From: CBDEGU01 sp965238045
GTDB taxonomy: Bacteria > Acidobacteriota > Terriglobia > Bryobacterales > UBA6623
Assembly (NCBI GenBank): GCA_965238045.1
Contig: CBDEGU010000007.1
Coordinates: 186,001-250,000, forward strand
Length of the DNA: 64,000 nucleotides
Direction: 5' to 3'
Shown here: in pieces, positions 37,200 to 46,764 of the stretch
Layout: each line of letters begins with the position of its first letter
Position numbering within the stretch: the stretch's first letter is position 1
Position numbers and translations under genes: made by a program
Notes under the pieces: generated by a model
Seen by the model: the letters and a program-made list of their open reading frames with translations, nothing else
Database searches by the model: none
What the model was told of the DNA's origin: nothing

Positions 37200-38497
37200 G
37201 GCTCTTCCGGGATTTTAGTGGCTAGGGAGCGAGGTTCAGGCCGCCGCAGTGGAAGTAGATGGCGTTGACGAAGTTCTGTCGGTTCCGGAATCCACGGGCG
37301 GTGTACTTCACCCATTGAATCTTCGCATTCAACGATTCGCTGACGGCGTGGGTGATGCGGTGGCGCAGGTAGGTCACGATGTTGGCAAACCGTCGCTTCA
37401 GCATCCGTCCCACTGCAATCATCGGTTGCAAGCGGCTCCGCGCCGCCCAGTTGTGCCACCATCGAAAGTGCTTCCGGGCCGGCCGCTCGTAGCGGTAGTC
37501 GAAGAACGCCATCATCGTTTCCTTCAAAGCCCACGCCCGCGCTGTCTTCAAACCGCTGTCCCGCAGGGCCGCAAAGGCTTGCCGGTCTTTGGGCTCCATC
37601 CGCGCCGGATGCCTCAGCCAGTCATAGCTGGTTCCCACCAGCGTGTCGTCTCCGGCCGCGCGCAGGACCTTGTTCTCCTTCCGGCGCACTTGGTCCACCG
37701 CTTCGCCCAGATGCTGGGCGATGTGAAACTTGTCGAAGACGATCTTGCCATCCGCTTCAGGCAGGTGCTCCCGCACCGAGGCGATGTAGGGATTCCACAT
37801 GTCCATGGCCACCGCCTCGATCGCGCCGATTTGCCCCCGTGTCAGGGTTGCCCAAAACCCGTCCAGACTGCTCTGTTTGTGGTCTTCGGCTACGTACAGC
37901 ACCCGGCCCCGTGTTAGATCGTTCACCAGCGTCAGATACTTATGGCCCTTGCGGAACGCCTTCTCATCGACACCGATCTGAGTGACCGGCTCGGCTTGGC
38001 GCCGCTGCAACCCCCGCTTCACCGCTCGCTCCATGATGCCGTGCATCTCGTCCCAACTTAGGTGCAACAACCCGGCCACCGCTTTCTGGCTGGCTGCCTT
38101 GAGCCACTCAATCGCCAGCCCTTCAAACAGCGCCGTGAACCGGCTGGACGGCTCGGCCCACGGCAGTTTCACCACGCGCACTCCGTGCTCGGGGCATGCG
38201 CTGCGCGGCGGCTCGGCGTGCAGGATCGTACGATATTGGCAAGTATCCAGGTGTCGCCACCGCCGCTCGGGCTGATGGTCGTAAAGCTTGCACCCGGTTC
38301 CGCATTCCGCACATGGCCAGTCCCTCCCGTCCCGGTGCCCCAGATGAACGTGGACTTCTCCGGCATCGAGTTTCAACTCCACCGCATCCACATGCCAGGG
38401 AGCCTCGATTCCGAGGATGCGCCGATACAGTTCGAGATCTTGCATCCCGGAATTGTCGCATGCCGCGTCGTCAACACACTACAAACCCGGAATTCCC
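37200..38497. mobile_element. ISL3-family element
   Basis: A 1298-bp element flanked by the exact 8-bp duplication AGGACTAT (37192-37199 and 38498-38505). Ends are imperfect inverted repeats (GGCTCTTCCGGGATTTTAG against GGGAATTCCGGGTTTGTAG). It appears to have landed inside the intron remnant. Confidence 0.9.
37222..38445 (-). CDS. ISL3 transposase
   Basis: An intact 407-residue ISL3 transposase. The N-terminal zinc ribbon is visible (CAECGTGCKLYDH, later CPEHGVRVV), followed by a helix-turn-helix region around AVAGLLHLSWDEMHGIM. The DDE domain has IGVDEKAFRKGHKYL (first Asp), AVAMDMWNPYIASVRE (second Asp) and the C-terminal Glu region SESLNAKIQWVKYTARGF. Length is normal for the family. Confidence 0.95.
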   Translation of the reverse strand: MQDLELYRRILGIEAPWHVDAVELKLDAGEVHVHLGHRDGRDWPCAECGTGCKLYDHQPERRWRHLDTCQYRTILHAEPPRSACPEHGVRVVKLPWAEPSSRFTALFEGLAIEWLKAASQKAVAGLLHLSWDEMHGIMERAVKRGLQRRQAEPVTQIGVDEKAFRKGHKYLTLVNDLTRGRVLYVAEDHKQSSLDGFWATLTRGQIGAIEAVAMDMWNPYIASVREHLPEADGKIVFDKFHIAQHLGEAVDQVRRKENKVLRAAGDDTLVGTSYDWLRHPARMEPKDRQAFAALRDSGLKTARAWALKETMMAFFDYRYERPARKHFRWWHNWAARSRLQPMIAVGRMLKRRFANIVTYLRHRITHAVSESLNAKIQWVKYTARGFRNRQNFVNAIYFHCGGLNLAP

Positions 38498-38505
38498 AGG
38501 ACTAT

Positions 38506-38830
38506 ACGGCAAGAGGAGGGCTAAATGGCCGTGGTGTCATGCCAAGGCTTCGGATGGAAGGGGTGGACTAGTGGATGGTCGGAGCGGACACCTGAATTTG
38601 GGTGACGGCTCCAGGACTGTCCTCGAAAGCGACTCCAACCGGATAGGTCCCATAAACCTTGCCGCGCAGTGTGCAGGAGCGCGTAGTGCGGGAAATCCGC
38701 ACGCTGCGTGCGAAGTGGCGGGAGCTGGAAACGGAGCCACGGAGCTTGCTAAACGGGCACGAAGGGGGAAACCCCGGATACGGCCAAGCGAGCGTCCTGA
38801 TGGGCCACCGCGCCAGTTCCCGACTCTACC
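38506..38830. other. Unassigned gap, possible intron 3' end
   Basis: About 38680-38720 contains GTGCGGGAAATCCGCACGC, a hairpin with the GAAA loop typical of group II intron domain V, followed by GGGAGCTGGAAACGGAGCC. It could be the 3' end of the intron whose 5' remnant is at 36690. No gene is supported. Confidence 0.35.
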
Positions 38831-39142
38831 GCGATCAAAGAAGGCAAACAGGCCACGCACTGGACACGGCTGTCGTGTCATCGCTTCCGGGCCAACGAAG
38901 TGCGACTGCAACTGAGCGTGCTGGCCTACAACCTGGGCAACTTGTGGCGGCGGCTCGGACTGCCGAACAGGATCAAGAGTTGGTCGCTGACGAGCTTGCA
39001 ACACAGGTTGATGAAGACCGGCGGTCGGCTGGTCAAGCACGCGCGGTATTACTGGCTGCTGCTGGCCGAGGGGCATCTGAACCGCAGGCTGTTCGGCGAC
39101 ATGCTGCGTCGGATCTGGGCGCTGTCTGTGCCAGGTGGTTAG
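38831..39142 (+). pseudogene. IS1380-type transposase, 3' fragment
   Basis: About 100 codons matching the C-terminus of IS1380-like transposases: AIKEGKQATHWTRLSCHRF (catalytic Glu block), then QLSVLAYNLGNLWRRLGLP and the terminal FGDMLRRIWAL. No upstream portion of the gene is present, so this is a truncated remnant different in sequence from the IS1380 at 6811. Confidence 0.75.
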
Positions 39143-39366
39143 GGCCGTCCCTTTCGGGCAGGAAATCTGGGCGTTGAGGAAGGAGGGTCGGAGGGGTGTG
39201 TGACCAATCGGCTGAGCAGCAGCGCGACGGACTCACCGGACGACAAGAACAGGCCATGGGAACCCTTCGATGCCGTCGTGGCCTGCCTCGCGGGGCAAAG
39301 TCGTTGCATTCAGGAGAAGAGAGGGAGTACCATGTTGGAGTCGGAGTTCCAAATTGGAAATTCTGG

Positions 39367-41262
39367 CTAAGGGCGATCCCAAGGTTGCTTCAGGGTCGGC
39401 TGGTTAGCGTACCGGTTCATCTTGATGGTCATGCGGCCGCCGCCGCCTGGGGCCAGGCGCACCGTGAAGAACGGGCCGTTGACGGGAACTTCCTCGCCGT
39501 TTACAGAAACTCCGACGCACTGGTGCTCGCCATACGCTCCTCCCTGCACGATGACCGTCCTCGGCTCCACTTGGTTAATGTTGACCAACGTCAGGGTAGT
39601 TTCATCAGCAGTAAGCTTGTCCACGAGCGCGGCTACGTCTTCCGGTATCCCGGCGCGGCGTCGTGCCGGATCGAAATAGCGCACACGACTGTGTATAAGG
39701 CTGCCACGAAAACCGGTCCGCTTCCTATTGCGGCGGATCGCTTCGAGGTAGTCTTTCATCCCTTCATGTGGCCCCATCTTGAACTCGGTGGTGTGGGATA
39801 TGTGATGCAGGCCGCCCAGCATGAGCTGGAATAACCGGCCCACAGTGGCGGGGTTGTAGGGCAACGGATCGTCACATAGCCGCGTGTCCGGTGTAGTCGT
39901 GTCCACCCGTATCGCCTCGACCTTCCGCCGGATCCGGTCAAGGTCCGCCCGCAAAGATTCTTCCGGATAGTTTGGATTCTTGCCATGCAGATAGTCGATC
40001 CAGTCAACCTGCGGGATGCGCTGGAGGTCTTGGGAATCCATCAGAAAGTAGTAAAGCTCGAGCGCCCCGTGATCGTACTTCTCCCGGGTGAAGTGATACC
40101 AGCCCTGGTCGCCATACATCTTGGGATACATTTTTTGGCCGTTGATCACCTTCGCCTGCGCATTGATCTTGTCGATCTGTTTCCTCCAAGGAAGGAGGTA
40201 TTTGGAATCACCTGTCAGCAGGAACGCGTTGCTGAAACCCACTATCCCATAGTGGTGTCGATTTCGATGAGCCAATGACGTCGATCCCGGGATGCGAACC
40301 GTGAAGCCCCAACCGTAAACTCCGCCATACCACTTGCCACCCGCCGCACCCCCAATGGTGCCGTCAAGCCCGACATTGGTGGGGATGATGCCGTCGTTGG
40401 CCTCCATCCGCTCGAGCCAAGCGTCCATGTATTCGAGCACCCACCGCTTGTATTTCTCCTCGTTCTCTAGCATGTAACCGTTGGCCGCTAGGGAGGTTGC
40501 CAGCGTATTCACGGGGTGGTCACCGACGATGTCGTTATAGTTCTGGAAGTGCCGCAGCATCTGTTGGTAGTTGGCCTCGCCATGGTGGGGCTTGAAACGA
40601 TTTTCGATTTCGATGGGGTCCCCCGCCCAGTCGAGCGCCGTTGCCTTACGTAACAGCGGACCCCGGCTGCCGTTGAACAAACTACGAATGATCCTGTGCT
40701 TTGGGTCATAGTTGGCGGCGCCCGGATCTTCGTTCATGTAGAAGCCAGCGAACCGTCGGACCCGCTGCCGGAATCTTAGATCGTTGGGGTCCGACAGGCC
40801 CTGCAGGTTGAACACAGACAGGCCCTCGCCGTTGTGGACCCAGTCCATCATGACGGGGAACTCTTTGTAGTACATGCCGTCCCGAGCAAACTCAACCTCC
40901 TTGGTCTTCGCTTCGGTGTATTGGAGCAGGTGGCCTTCCCAAGCCTTCTTGTACATGCCAAGGATTACGTCGGGTGCGCCCAGAGCGTGTAGCATCGGCC
41001 AGTCTCGCAAGCTTTCGATGGCGTCATCGGGGCCATCGTTGGCGCCCCAGCGCTCCACACATTGCAAGTAGCCGCGCTCATCGAAGTAGCGCTCAAAAAA
41101 TAGCCTGCAAGCCTCTGTTTGACTCTCGATCAGCTGGCGCTCCAGTAGCGCCCAAGTCGGCGGAGCCATCGGCGTGCCGATCGAAATCTTGACCTCCCCG
41201 AGGACGCGCTTTGCTGACCCAACGATTAAGATCGCAGTAACAAGAAAAATGGAAAACCTCAT
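39367..41262 (-). CDS. Secreted 631-aa protein, alpha/alpha-barrel-like, unknown
   Basis: A 631-residue exported protein. The signal peptide is clear (FSIFLVTAILIVGSAKRVLG). The long helical body, with Trp/Tyr/His-rich blocks (GYLQCVERWGANDGPDD, RDGMYYKEFPVMMDWVHNGE, GGKWYGGVYGWGF, NRHHYGIVGFSNAFLLTGD), suggests an alpha/alpha-toroid as in many polysaccharide lyases or glycosidases. The last 100 residues (TLTLVNINQVEPRTVIVQGG) look like a beta-sandwich. I do not recognise a named family. AAGGGAGGT precedes the start. It is the last gene of the block transcribed from 51741, 79 bases after the FG-GAP gene. Confidence 0.7.
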   Translation of the reverse strand: MRFSIFLVTAILIVGSAKRVLGEVKISIGTPMAPPTWALLERQLIESQTEACRLFFERYFDERGYLQCVERWGANDGPDDAIESLRDWPMLHALGAPDVILGMYKKAWEGHLLQYTEAKTKEVEFARDGMYYKEFPVMMDWVHNGEGLSVFNLQGLSDPNDLRFRQRVRRFAGFYMNEDPGAANYDPKHRIIRSLFNGSRGPLLRKATALDWAGDPIEIENRFKPHHGEANYQQMLRHFQNYNDIVGDHPVNTLATSLAANGYMLENEEKYKRWVLEYMDAWLERMEANDGIIPTNVGLDGTIGGAAGGKWYGGVYGWGFTVRIPGSTSLAHRNRHHYGIVGFSNAFLLTGDSKYLLPWRKQIDKINAQAKVINGQKMYPKMYGDQGWYHFTREKYDHGALELYYFLMDSQDLQRIPQVDWIDYLHGKNPNYPEESLRADLDRIRRKVEAIRVDTTTPDTRLCDDPLPYNPATVGRLFQLMLGGLHHISHTTEFKMGPHEGMKDYLEAIRRNRKRTGFRGSLIHSRVRYFDPARRRAGIPEDVAALVDKLTADETTLTLVNINQVEPRTVIVQGGAYGEHQCVGVSVNGEEVPVNGPFFTVRLAPGGGGRMTIKMNRYANQPTLKQPWDRP

Positions 41263-41341
41263 ACTGACGGCACCTCCCTTGAGCTTCCGGATTGCAAGCC
41301 GGCGAATCCTTCGAGACCCACCGGTACGGTAAATTGCACTC

Positions 41342-43123
41342 TCACTCTGGAAGCGAATCTTCCGCGGGTTTGTCTACCTGGCTCTTACCACTTCGCCCTT
41401 CCTCGACCACCAAAATCTGTCGCGACCGCACCTTGTAGAAATGGTCGGTCAGACCACTGGGCCAATGAATTTGCATCTCATCTATTTCTTTGACCTTGTC
41501 CAAACCGATGTGGATGCGGGGATCGTTCGCTGCCATGAAACTGCCCCCTCCGACCGCCTGAAAGACTCTTCGCTTGCCTCCAACAACCACCTCGAGCAGC
41601 GCTCCAATGCCGGATCGATTGCTGCGGGTGCCCCGTAGCTCGATGGTCAACCATTCCTTGCGATGGCCCGTGTCGTTACGAAGCAGTTGCGGCCGCTCGG
41701 CACAGTTGTTCACGAGAAGGTCAATATCCCCATCGTTGTCGTAGTCTGCAAACGCGACCCCGCGGCTGACTCTGGGGGAAAGCAACGCTTTGCCGTACAG
41801 TGAGGTAACGTCTCGGAAAGTTCGCCCTGTGTTTTGAAGCAGCACCTTGGGCTGCCGGTACGTCGCGCTCGCGTGGACCAGACGAATATTGTCCAGCACG
41901 TGGCCGTTGGCGAGGAAAAGATCGAGCAAGCCGTCGTTATCGAAGTCGAGAAATCCAACGCCAAAGCCCACGAACGGCTGCGTTGGAACGATCGTCCCGA
42001 CCGCACGGCTCACGTCTTCGAAGTATCCTTTGCCCAGGTTCCGGTACAGGGCCAAGTACTCTGTATGTAAGTTTGAGACTACGATGTCAAAACGGCCATC
42101 GCGGTCGTAGTCGCCGATATCGGTACCCATGCCGGCCTGTGCTTTTCCGTTTTCATCTAGTGCGACGCCTGCCTCTAGACCGAGTTCGGTGAAAGTTCCG
42201 TCACCGTTGTTATGAAACAGAAAGTTTCGTACGCGGTCGTTCGCGATATAGACATCCGGCCAGCCGTCCCCGTCATAGTCCCCTGTAACAATGCCCAAAC
42301 CTTTTCCCGCCGGGACGGCGATGCCCGCCGTTTGGCTCACATCGCTGAAGCTGCCGTCGCCGTTGTTGTGGAACAAGATATCAGGAACGCCTTTGTAGAT
42401 ATCCGGGGAACAATAGGACTTCTCGGGGGGGATCCCCATGGGGCAGATGTAGTTATGCTCATAGGAGTGGTCGGTGTATTTAACGACATACAGGTCCAGG
42501 TGGCCATCCTTATCGTAGTCAAAGAACGCCGCGCTTGTGCTCCACGTACCGTCGCCCCGGACTCCGGCCTGCTGCGAGACCTCCGTAAACCCGCCGTCAC
42601 CGTCGTTGTGATAGAGCAGATCCGGTCCTGCAAAGTGTGTCACGAACAGATCGACGAAGCCGTCGTTGTCATAATCGGCAGCGGCTACGCCCATCCCGAA
42701 CCACTCGTTCTCTTGAATGCCGGCATGTCTGGTGACGTTCGTAAAGGTTCCATCGCGATTGTTTCGGTAGAGCGCGTGATCTGCACTGGCCGAAGACGAA
42801 AAGTCAGGAGTCCGTCCTCCATTGACGAGAAAGATGTCAAGAAATCCGTCGTTGTTATAATCCAAAAAACCGACGCCGGAACCCGTTGTTTCGGCCAAAT
42901 ATTTCTGCCCAGAGGCACCGTTGACGTGTACGAAATCGATCCCCGACTTCTTCGTTACGTCAACGAACTGAACATTTTCAGAGGCGCTGACAGCAACAGA
43001 AGAAAAGAGACTGATCGATGCGAGTCCGTAAAGAAAGAGTGCCCTGCGAAGAATCGCACGTAACGGCCGTTCATCTGCCCTCGTGGCTCGCAGGTCATGA
43101 ATCTTTTGGAGGCGCATGAACAA
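41342..43123 (-). CDS. FG-GAP repeat / ASPIC-UnbV (CRTAC1-like) secreted protein
   Basis: A 593-residue exported propeller protein. After an N-terminal hydrophobic segment (LFLYGLASISLFSSVAVSAS) come repeated calcium-loop FG-GAP/VCBS units: DYNNDGFLDIFLVN, DYDNDGFVDLFVTH, DYDKDGHLDLYVVK, DYDGDGWPDVYIAN, DYDRDGRFDIVVSN, DFDNDGLLDLFLAN, DYDNDGDIDLLVNN. The C-terminal 110 residues (WLTIELRGTRSNRSGIGALL ... HWPSGLTDHF) are the ASPIC/UnbV domain. Family members are extracellular adhesin- or enzyme-like proteins of uncertain role, often encoded near TonB receptors and TPR proteins as here. It lies 39 bases after the TPR gene. Confidence 0.9.
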   Translation of the reverse strand: MFMRLQKIHDLRATRADERPLRAILRRALFLYGLASISLFSSVAVSASENVQFVDVTKKSGIDFVHVNGASGQKYLAETTGSGVGFLDYNNDGFLDIFLVNGGRTPDFSSSASADHALYRNNRDGTFTNVTRHAGIQENEWFGMGVAAADYDNDGFVDLFVTHFAGPDLLYHNDGDGGFTEVSQQAGVRGDGTWSTSAAFFDYDKDGHLDLYVVKYTDHSYEHNYICPMGIPPEKSYCSPDIYKGVPDILFHNNGDGSFSDVSQTAGIAVPAGKGLGIVTGDYDGDGWPDVYIANDRVRNFLFHNNGDGTFTELGLEAGVALDENGKAQAGMGTDIGDYDRDGRFDIVVSNLHTEYLALYRNLGKGYFEDVSRAVGTIVPTQPFVGFGVGFLDFDNDGLLDLFLANGHVLDNIRLVHASATYRQPKVLLQNTGRTFRDVTSLYGKALLSPRVSRGVAFADYDNDGDIDLLVNNCAERPQLLRNDTGHRKEWLTIELRGTRSNRSGIGALLEVVVGGKRRVFQAVGGGSFMAANDPRIHIGLDKVKEIDEMQIHWPSGLTDHFYKVRSRQILVVEEGRSGKSQVDKPAEDSLPE

Positions 43124-43162
43124 AGATGCAGTCCTAAGTGCCGGGGAGGGTTTAGGGTATCC

Positions 43163-44227
43163 TTACCTGCCCTCACGCAGAGAATGTATGGCCGAGGAGG
43201 GCTGGCGTCTAGACCCTCTCGGATGAGCCCGTATTTGTGCGAGTTCGGTTTGAATGTCTTTCCTTGCCCTCGCGATCAGCTTCGTGATTCCGCCCGGTCC
43301 ACTCTTGCCCAGCTTTCTGTATAGACGACCCAGGTCCGTTCTGGCCTTTTCAGCCGTTTGGCCTCCCAGAGCAGCCGCGCGGACATAATAACGGAGGCTC
43401 TTCTCATCATCGCTTTGTAACGCGTAGGCCAACGCCAGGTAGTATGAAGCGTCAGTGTGGGCGGGGTTAAGCTTCACAGCCGTGACGAGGTTCTCAACGA
43501 CTTTCGCCAGACCAACATCCATGGGCGAATCATCTTTGCCTTGATGAAGCCGCATGAGATAGGCCATCCCTAGAGTAGCATAATTGTCGGCCTTGAGTTC
43601 CGAGATCTGAGTACTGCTGTGCTCACCGACGAGGGCCAGGGTAAGCTGTTCGCCCGCACAGCGCAGTGCGGCTTCGGCGCGATCGATCGCTTCTTCCGGC
43701 CCTTGTGCATCCACGTAAGCTTGAGCTAGCATAGTGAGAATCACGGGGTTCTGAGGCAGATCGACAAGCGCCGCTTCAGCGTGAACGATCACTTTGTTCA
43801 CTTCATTCAGTTGCCGGTAGGCCGTGACAGCAGTCTGGTGGACGTAGGGAGTCAGACCGCTGTGCGGGTAGGTCTTCAGAAAGCTTCCCGCCACGCTCAC
43901 TACCTGCTGGGGTGTCAAGGGGCCGAAAAGATCGCGGTAGGCCTGGAACTCGTCTTCACTCTGAGCGGTTCCGAGGACCCGAGGAGTAGATAGCTCCTGG
44001 TGGGCTTCACGGCCTTCGGGGGCTGAAGGAGTGGTCCGAACTGAGTTTCCCTGCGCACCTTGAACCGCAGAGGGCACGGTCAGGAAGGCCATCAAGCCCA
44101 GCAGCACACGGAATCCTACCGGATTCCACCCGCGCCTGCCAAGCCCCACCGAGAGGCTTGGGATGTCCTGGGCCTTAGCAACGCGGCCATCCTGAAGCCT
44201 ATTTAGCACTTGAAGCGGCCACCGCAT
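43163..44227 (-). CDS. Exported TPR-repeat protein
   Basis: A 354-residue protein with a hydrophobic export segment (FRVLLGLMAFLTVPSAVQG) at about residues 38-56 and helical repeats. TPR-like units are recognisable in YVHQTAVTAYRQLNEVNKVI, NPVILTMLAQAYVDAQGPEE, DNYATLGMAYLMRLHQG, TDASYYLALAYALQSDDEKS and TAEKARTDLGRLYRKLGKS. The ATG at 44227 is chosen because the longer frame would overlap the upstream gene; no strong ribosome-binding site is present, so the start is tentative. Likely a periplasmic scaffold for the neighbouring FG-GAP protein. Confidence 0.75.
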   Translation of the reverse strand: MRWPLQVLNRLQDGRVAKAQDIPSLSVGLGRRGWNPVGFRVLLGLMAFLTVPSAVQGAQGNSVRTTPSAPEGREAHQELSTPRVLGTAQSEDEFQAYRDLFGPLTPQQVVSVAGSFLKTYPHSGLTPYVHQTAVTAYRQLNEVNKVIVHAEAALVDLPQNPVILTMLAQAYVDAQGPEEAIDRAEAALRCAGEQLTLALVGEHSSTQISELKADNYATLGMAYLMRLHQGKDDSPMDVGLAKVVENLVTAVKLNPAHTDASYYLALAYALQSDDEKSLRYYVRAAALGGQTAEKARTDLGRLYRKLGKSGPGGITKLIARARKDIQTELAQIRAHPRGSRRQPSSAIHSLREGR

Positions 44228-44366
44228 TATAGCACGCCAGGGGGAAGGACTCTTGTCATTGGTACGCAGGCTAGATCTTGCTCTAGAGCGGAGTAGCCCC
44301 GAGAAAACAGACGCCAGTACGTCCCTGGGTTGGCCCGGCCTCAACTCATTCGGAGTGTCAAGACGG

Positions 44367-46754
44367 CTATTCTTCGGCCCGCTGGAGGAAAACGTCGCTG
44401 GTGACGATCGTGTTGACCGCTGCGGACAACCGGTATCCGTTGTCCTCCAGAGCACGGCGTGTCGAGAGCAGCGTATAAAAGTCGCCGGATTGCAGCTTGC
44501 GGGTCAGGGCGTAGGTCATGAGGCGCTTCGAAAAATTGCTGACGAACTTCCGCCGCTGCTGGCCCTGAAGAAGGTAGCGTTTGAGATCCTCGAGTCCGTG
44601 CAGTGTGGTTCCATCCGGCAATGCGCCCACGCCAGCAACCGAGGCGCCGTTTGCTGATTCTGGCTTCGTCCGGCGCCCAATCCCGTCGAACTCTTCGAGC
44701 GCGAGGCCGAGCGGATCCATGCGGCTATGACACCCGGCACAACGGGTGTCTCGTCGGTGCCGTTCCATCGTTTCAGCCAGGGTCAACTGGCGCCCATCCT
44801 CCGCTGTGACGTCCTCCAGTTTGCCGGCCTCGACCGGCGGCGGCAGCGGCGGCGTGCCAAGAATCTCCCGCAGGATGTAGGCACCCCGTTCCACGGCACT
44901 GCGTCGGTCCGGATGCGAAGTCATACTCAGGACCCCGGCCATGCCCAATAGGCCGCCGCGACCGTGGCGATCCGTCAGTTGGGCTCTCTCGAAACCTGCG
45001 CCGGTGACGTCTTCCATTCCGTAGTGCGCGGCCAGTTCACGGTTCACAAACGTGAAATTAGAGTCGAGAAGATTTAGGATGCTCAGGTCACGGCGAATGA
45101 TTTCCTCGACGAAGTACCGGACTTCGTCATACATCGCCCTCTGCAGCGATTCCGAGAACTCCGGAAAACGCTGCCGGCTGATGTCGAGATGGTCCGCGAT
45201 CTTGTTGAACTTGAGCCAGTACCCGGCGAACTGCGTCGCCAGAGCGGCGGCCTTCGGGTCTGAAAGCATTCGCTTTACCTGAGCCTTCAATACCTCCGGA
45301 GCGTGCAGCTGCTGCTCAACGGCCAAACGCGTCAGTTCTTCATCCGGCGGACCGGACCACAGAAAATACGACAGCCGCGACGCCACTTCGTGATCGGACA
45401 CCGAAGCCGCCGCTTCGGATTTCTTCCGTTTCTTGTCACTCCAATTGATCACCTTTCTTTCCCAGCGGTGCTCTTCGGCCAGATAGACAAACTGTGGCGA
45501 GGCGAAGATGCCCTGCAATACCTGCCGGCAGGCGCCCTCGAAATCCTTGCCGCTTTCGATCTCTTGGTCATAAAGGGCCGTGAGTCCGGCCGCCTCCGCT
45601 TCGTGCAGAGGACGGCGGTAGGCCCGTGCAGCAAAGGTGGACAGGTGTTGGTAGGCCGCGGCTCGCAACTCCTCCGGCGAAGTCGCGTTCGAGGCATCGG
45701 AGCGAGCCGCTTGTGGTTTAGGGTGAAAATGGATGCCTTCATCCGGATCGATCGAAGCGTGGGCGACGATCCGATCCGCGGCCAGCAGATAGCGCGACAG
45801 CTTCGAGGGGGATAACTGCATCTCGCGGCCCTGGTTCAGGAAGCCGCCGTCACCGGCCGGTCCACCCGGCTGCGTCAGGCTACTGACGCTCAGGTTAAGT
45901 CCGGTCAATTCGCGAACCGTGTTGTCGTACTCGAAAGGCGTCATCTGTCGCAGCCGCGCGTTGCTGGCGCGGGACGAGTCGGGGGTGCTGCGCGATTCCA
46001 GTTCCTTTTCGAACCACAGCCCGAACAGTTCCCGTTCCTCTTCGGAGGGCTGGCGTTTCTGGCTCGGATGAGGCATTGCTGCAGTGGTGATGGCGCGCGC
46101 AATCTTCTCCCACTCTTGATTCCAACTACGGAGGTTCTTGCCAGGCCACTGCTCCGAGTACTCCTCAATGGCGAGCCCGCCTTCACGGCTCTTCTTGCCG
46201 TGGCAGTCGTAGCAGTAATGCCTCAGGAAGGGATGGATCTCCTCTTCGAACGTCAACTCCTTGACCGGCCCGGATAATTCGTAGTACGCCACAGGTTGTT
46301 CCGGGGTCTTCTTTGCTACAGCGTTCAAGTCTTCTTTGCCCGCCGGCCACAACGCATCCTCGTCGATCCATTCGGCAATGATCCTGATTTGTTCCGCAGT
46401 AGGCCCGGCATTGCCCTTTGGGGGCATGGCGCCGGCGTCCGTGGGAGGCAACGACAGACGCTGTATCAGCAGACTTTGGGAAGATTGTTTGGCGATGATC
46501 ACCGGGCCGCTGTCGCCGCCATGAAGTGCAGCTTCGCGGCGGTCCAGCCGCAAGCCACTCATCTGGGTTTCGGAGCCGTGGCACCCAAAGCAATACTGTT
46601 CGAAGATCGGTCGAACCTTCGCATCCCATGCTTGGGACAGATCCTTCTTCTCCGCCAGAGCGGGCGAATGGATCATCCCGATGCCAAGTAAAAGAGCGAG
46701 ACCGCAGGCAGTGATGATGGGTCGGATGGCGATGTGGATGTGGGTAGGCTTCAT
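44367..46754 (-). CDS. DUF1592-type cytochrome-like protein (PSD1/DUF1587/1592/1588/1585)
   Basis: A 795-residue exported protein of the multi-domain family common in Acidobacteria and Planctomycetes. The signal segment is ITACGLALLLGIGMIHSPALA. Three CxxCH haem motifs are visible: CFGCH (about residue 54), CYDCH (about 177) and CAGCH in RRDTRCAGCHSRMDPLG near residue 680. Between them are the DUF1587-like RLRQMTPFEYDNTVRELTG and DUF1592-like VASRLSYFLWSGPPDEEL blocks. The C-terminus RLMTYALTRKLQSGD is the DUF1585 type. Role unproven; c-type cytochrome electron transfer tied to extracellular degradation is inferred. Ten bases separate it from the DUF1552 gene. Confidence 0.9.
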   Translation of the reverse strand: MKPTHIHIAIRPIITACGLALLLGIGMIHSPALAEKKDLSQAWDAKVRPIFEQYCFGCHGSETQMSGLRLDRREAALHGGDSGPVIIAKQSSQSLLIQRLSLPPTDAGAMPPKGNAGPTAEQIRIIAEWIDEDALWPAGKEDLNAVAKKTPEQPVAYYELSGPVKELTFEEEIHPFLRHYCYDCHGKKSREGGLAIEEYSEQWPGKNLRSWNQEWEKIARAITTAAMPHPSQKRQPSEEERELFGLWFEKELESRSTPDSSRASNARLRQMTPFEYDNTVRELTGLNLSVSSLTQPGGPAGDGGFLNQGREMQLSPSKLSRYLLAADRIVAHASIDPDEGIHFHPKPQAARSDASNATSPEELRAAAYQHLSTFAARAYRRPLHEAEAAGLTALYDQEIESGKDFEGACRQVLQGIFASPQFVYLAEEHRWERKVINWSDKKRKKSEAAASVSDHEVASRLSYFLWSGPPDEELTRLAVEQQLHAPEVLKAQVKRMLSDPKAAALATQFAGYWLKFNKIADHLDISRQRFPEFSESLQRAMYDEVRYFVEEIIRRDLSILNLLDSNFTFVNRELAAHYGMEDVTGAGFERAQLTDRHGRGGLLGMAGVLSMTSHPDRRSAVERGAYILREILGTPPLPPPVEAGKLEDVTAEDGRQLTLAETMERHRRDTRCAGCHSRMDPLGLALEEFDGIGRRTKPESANGASVAGVGALPDGTTLHGLEDLKRYLLQGQQRRKFVSNFSKRLMTYALTRKLQSGDFYTLLSTRRALEDNGYRLSAAVNTIVTSDVFLQRAEE

Positions 46755-46764
46755 GGAAATCTTT

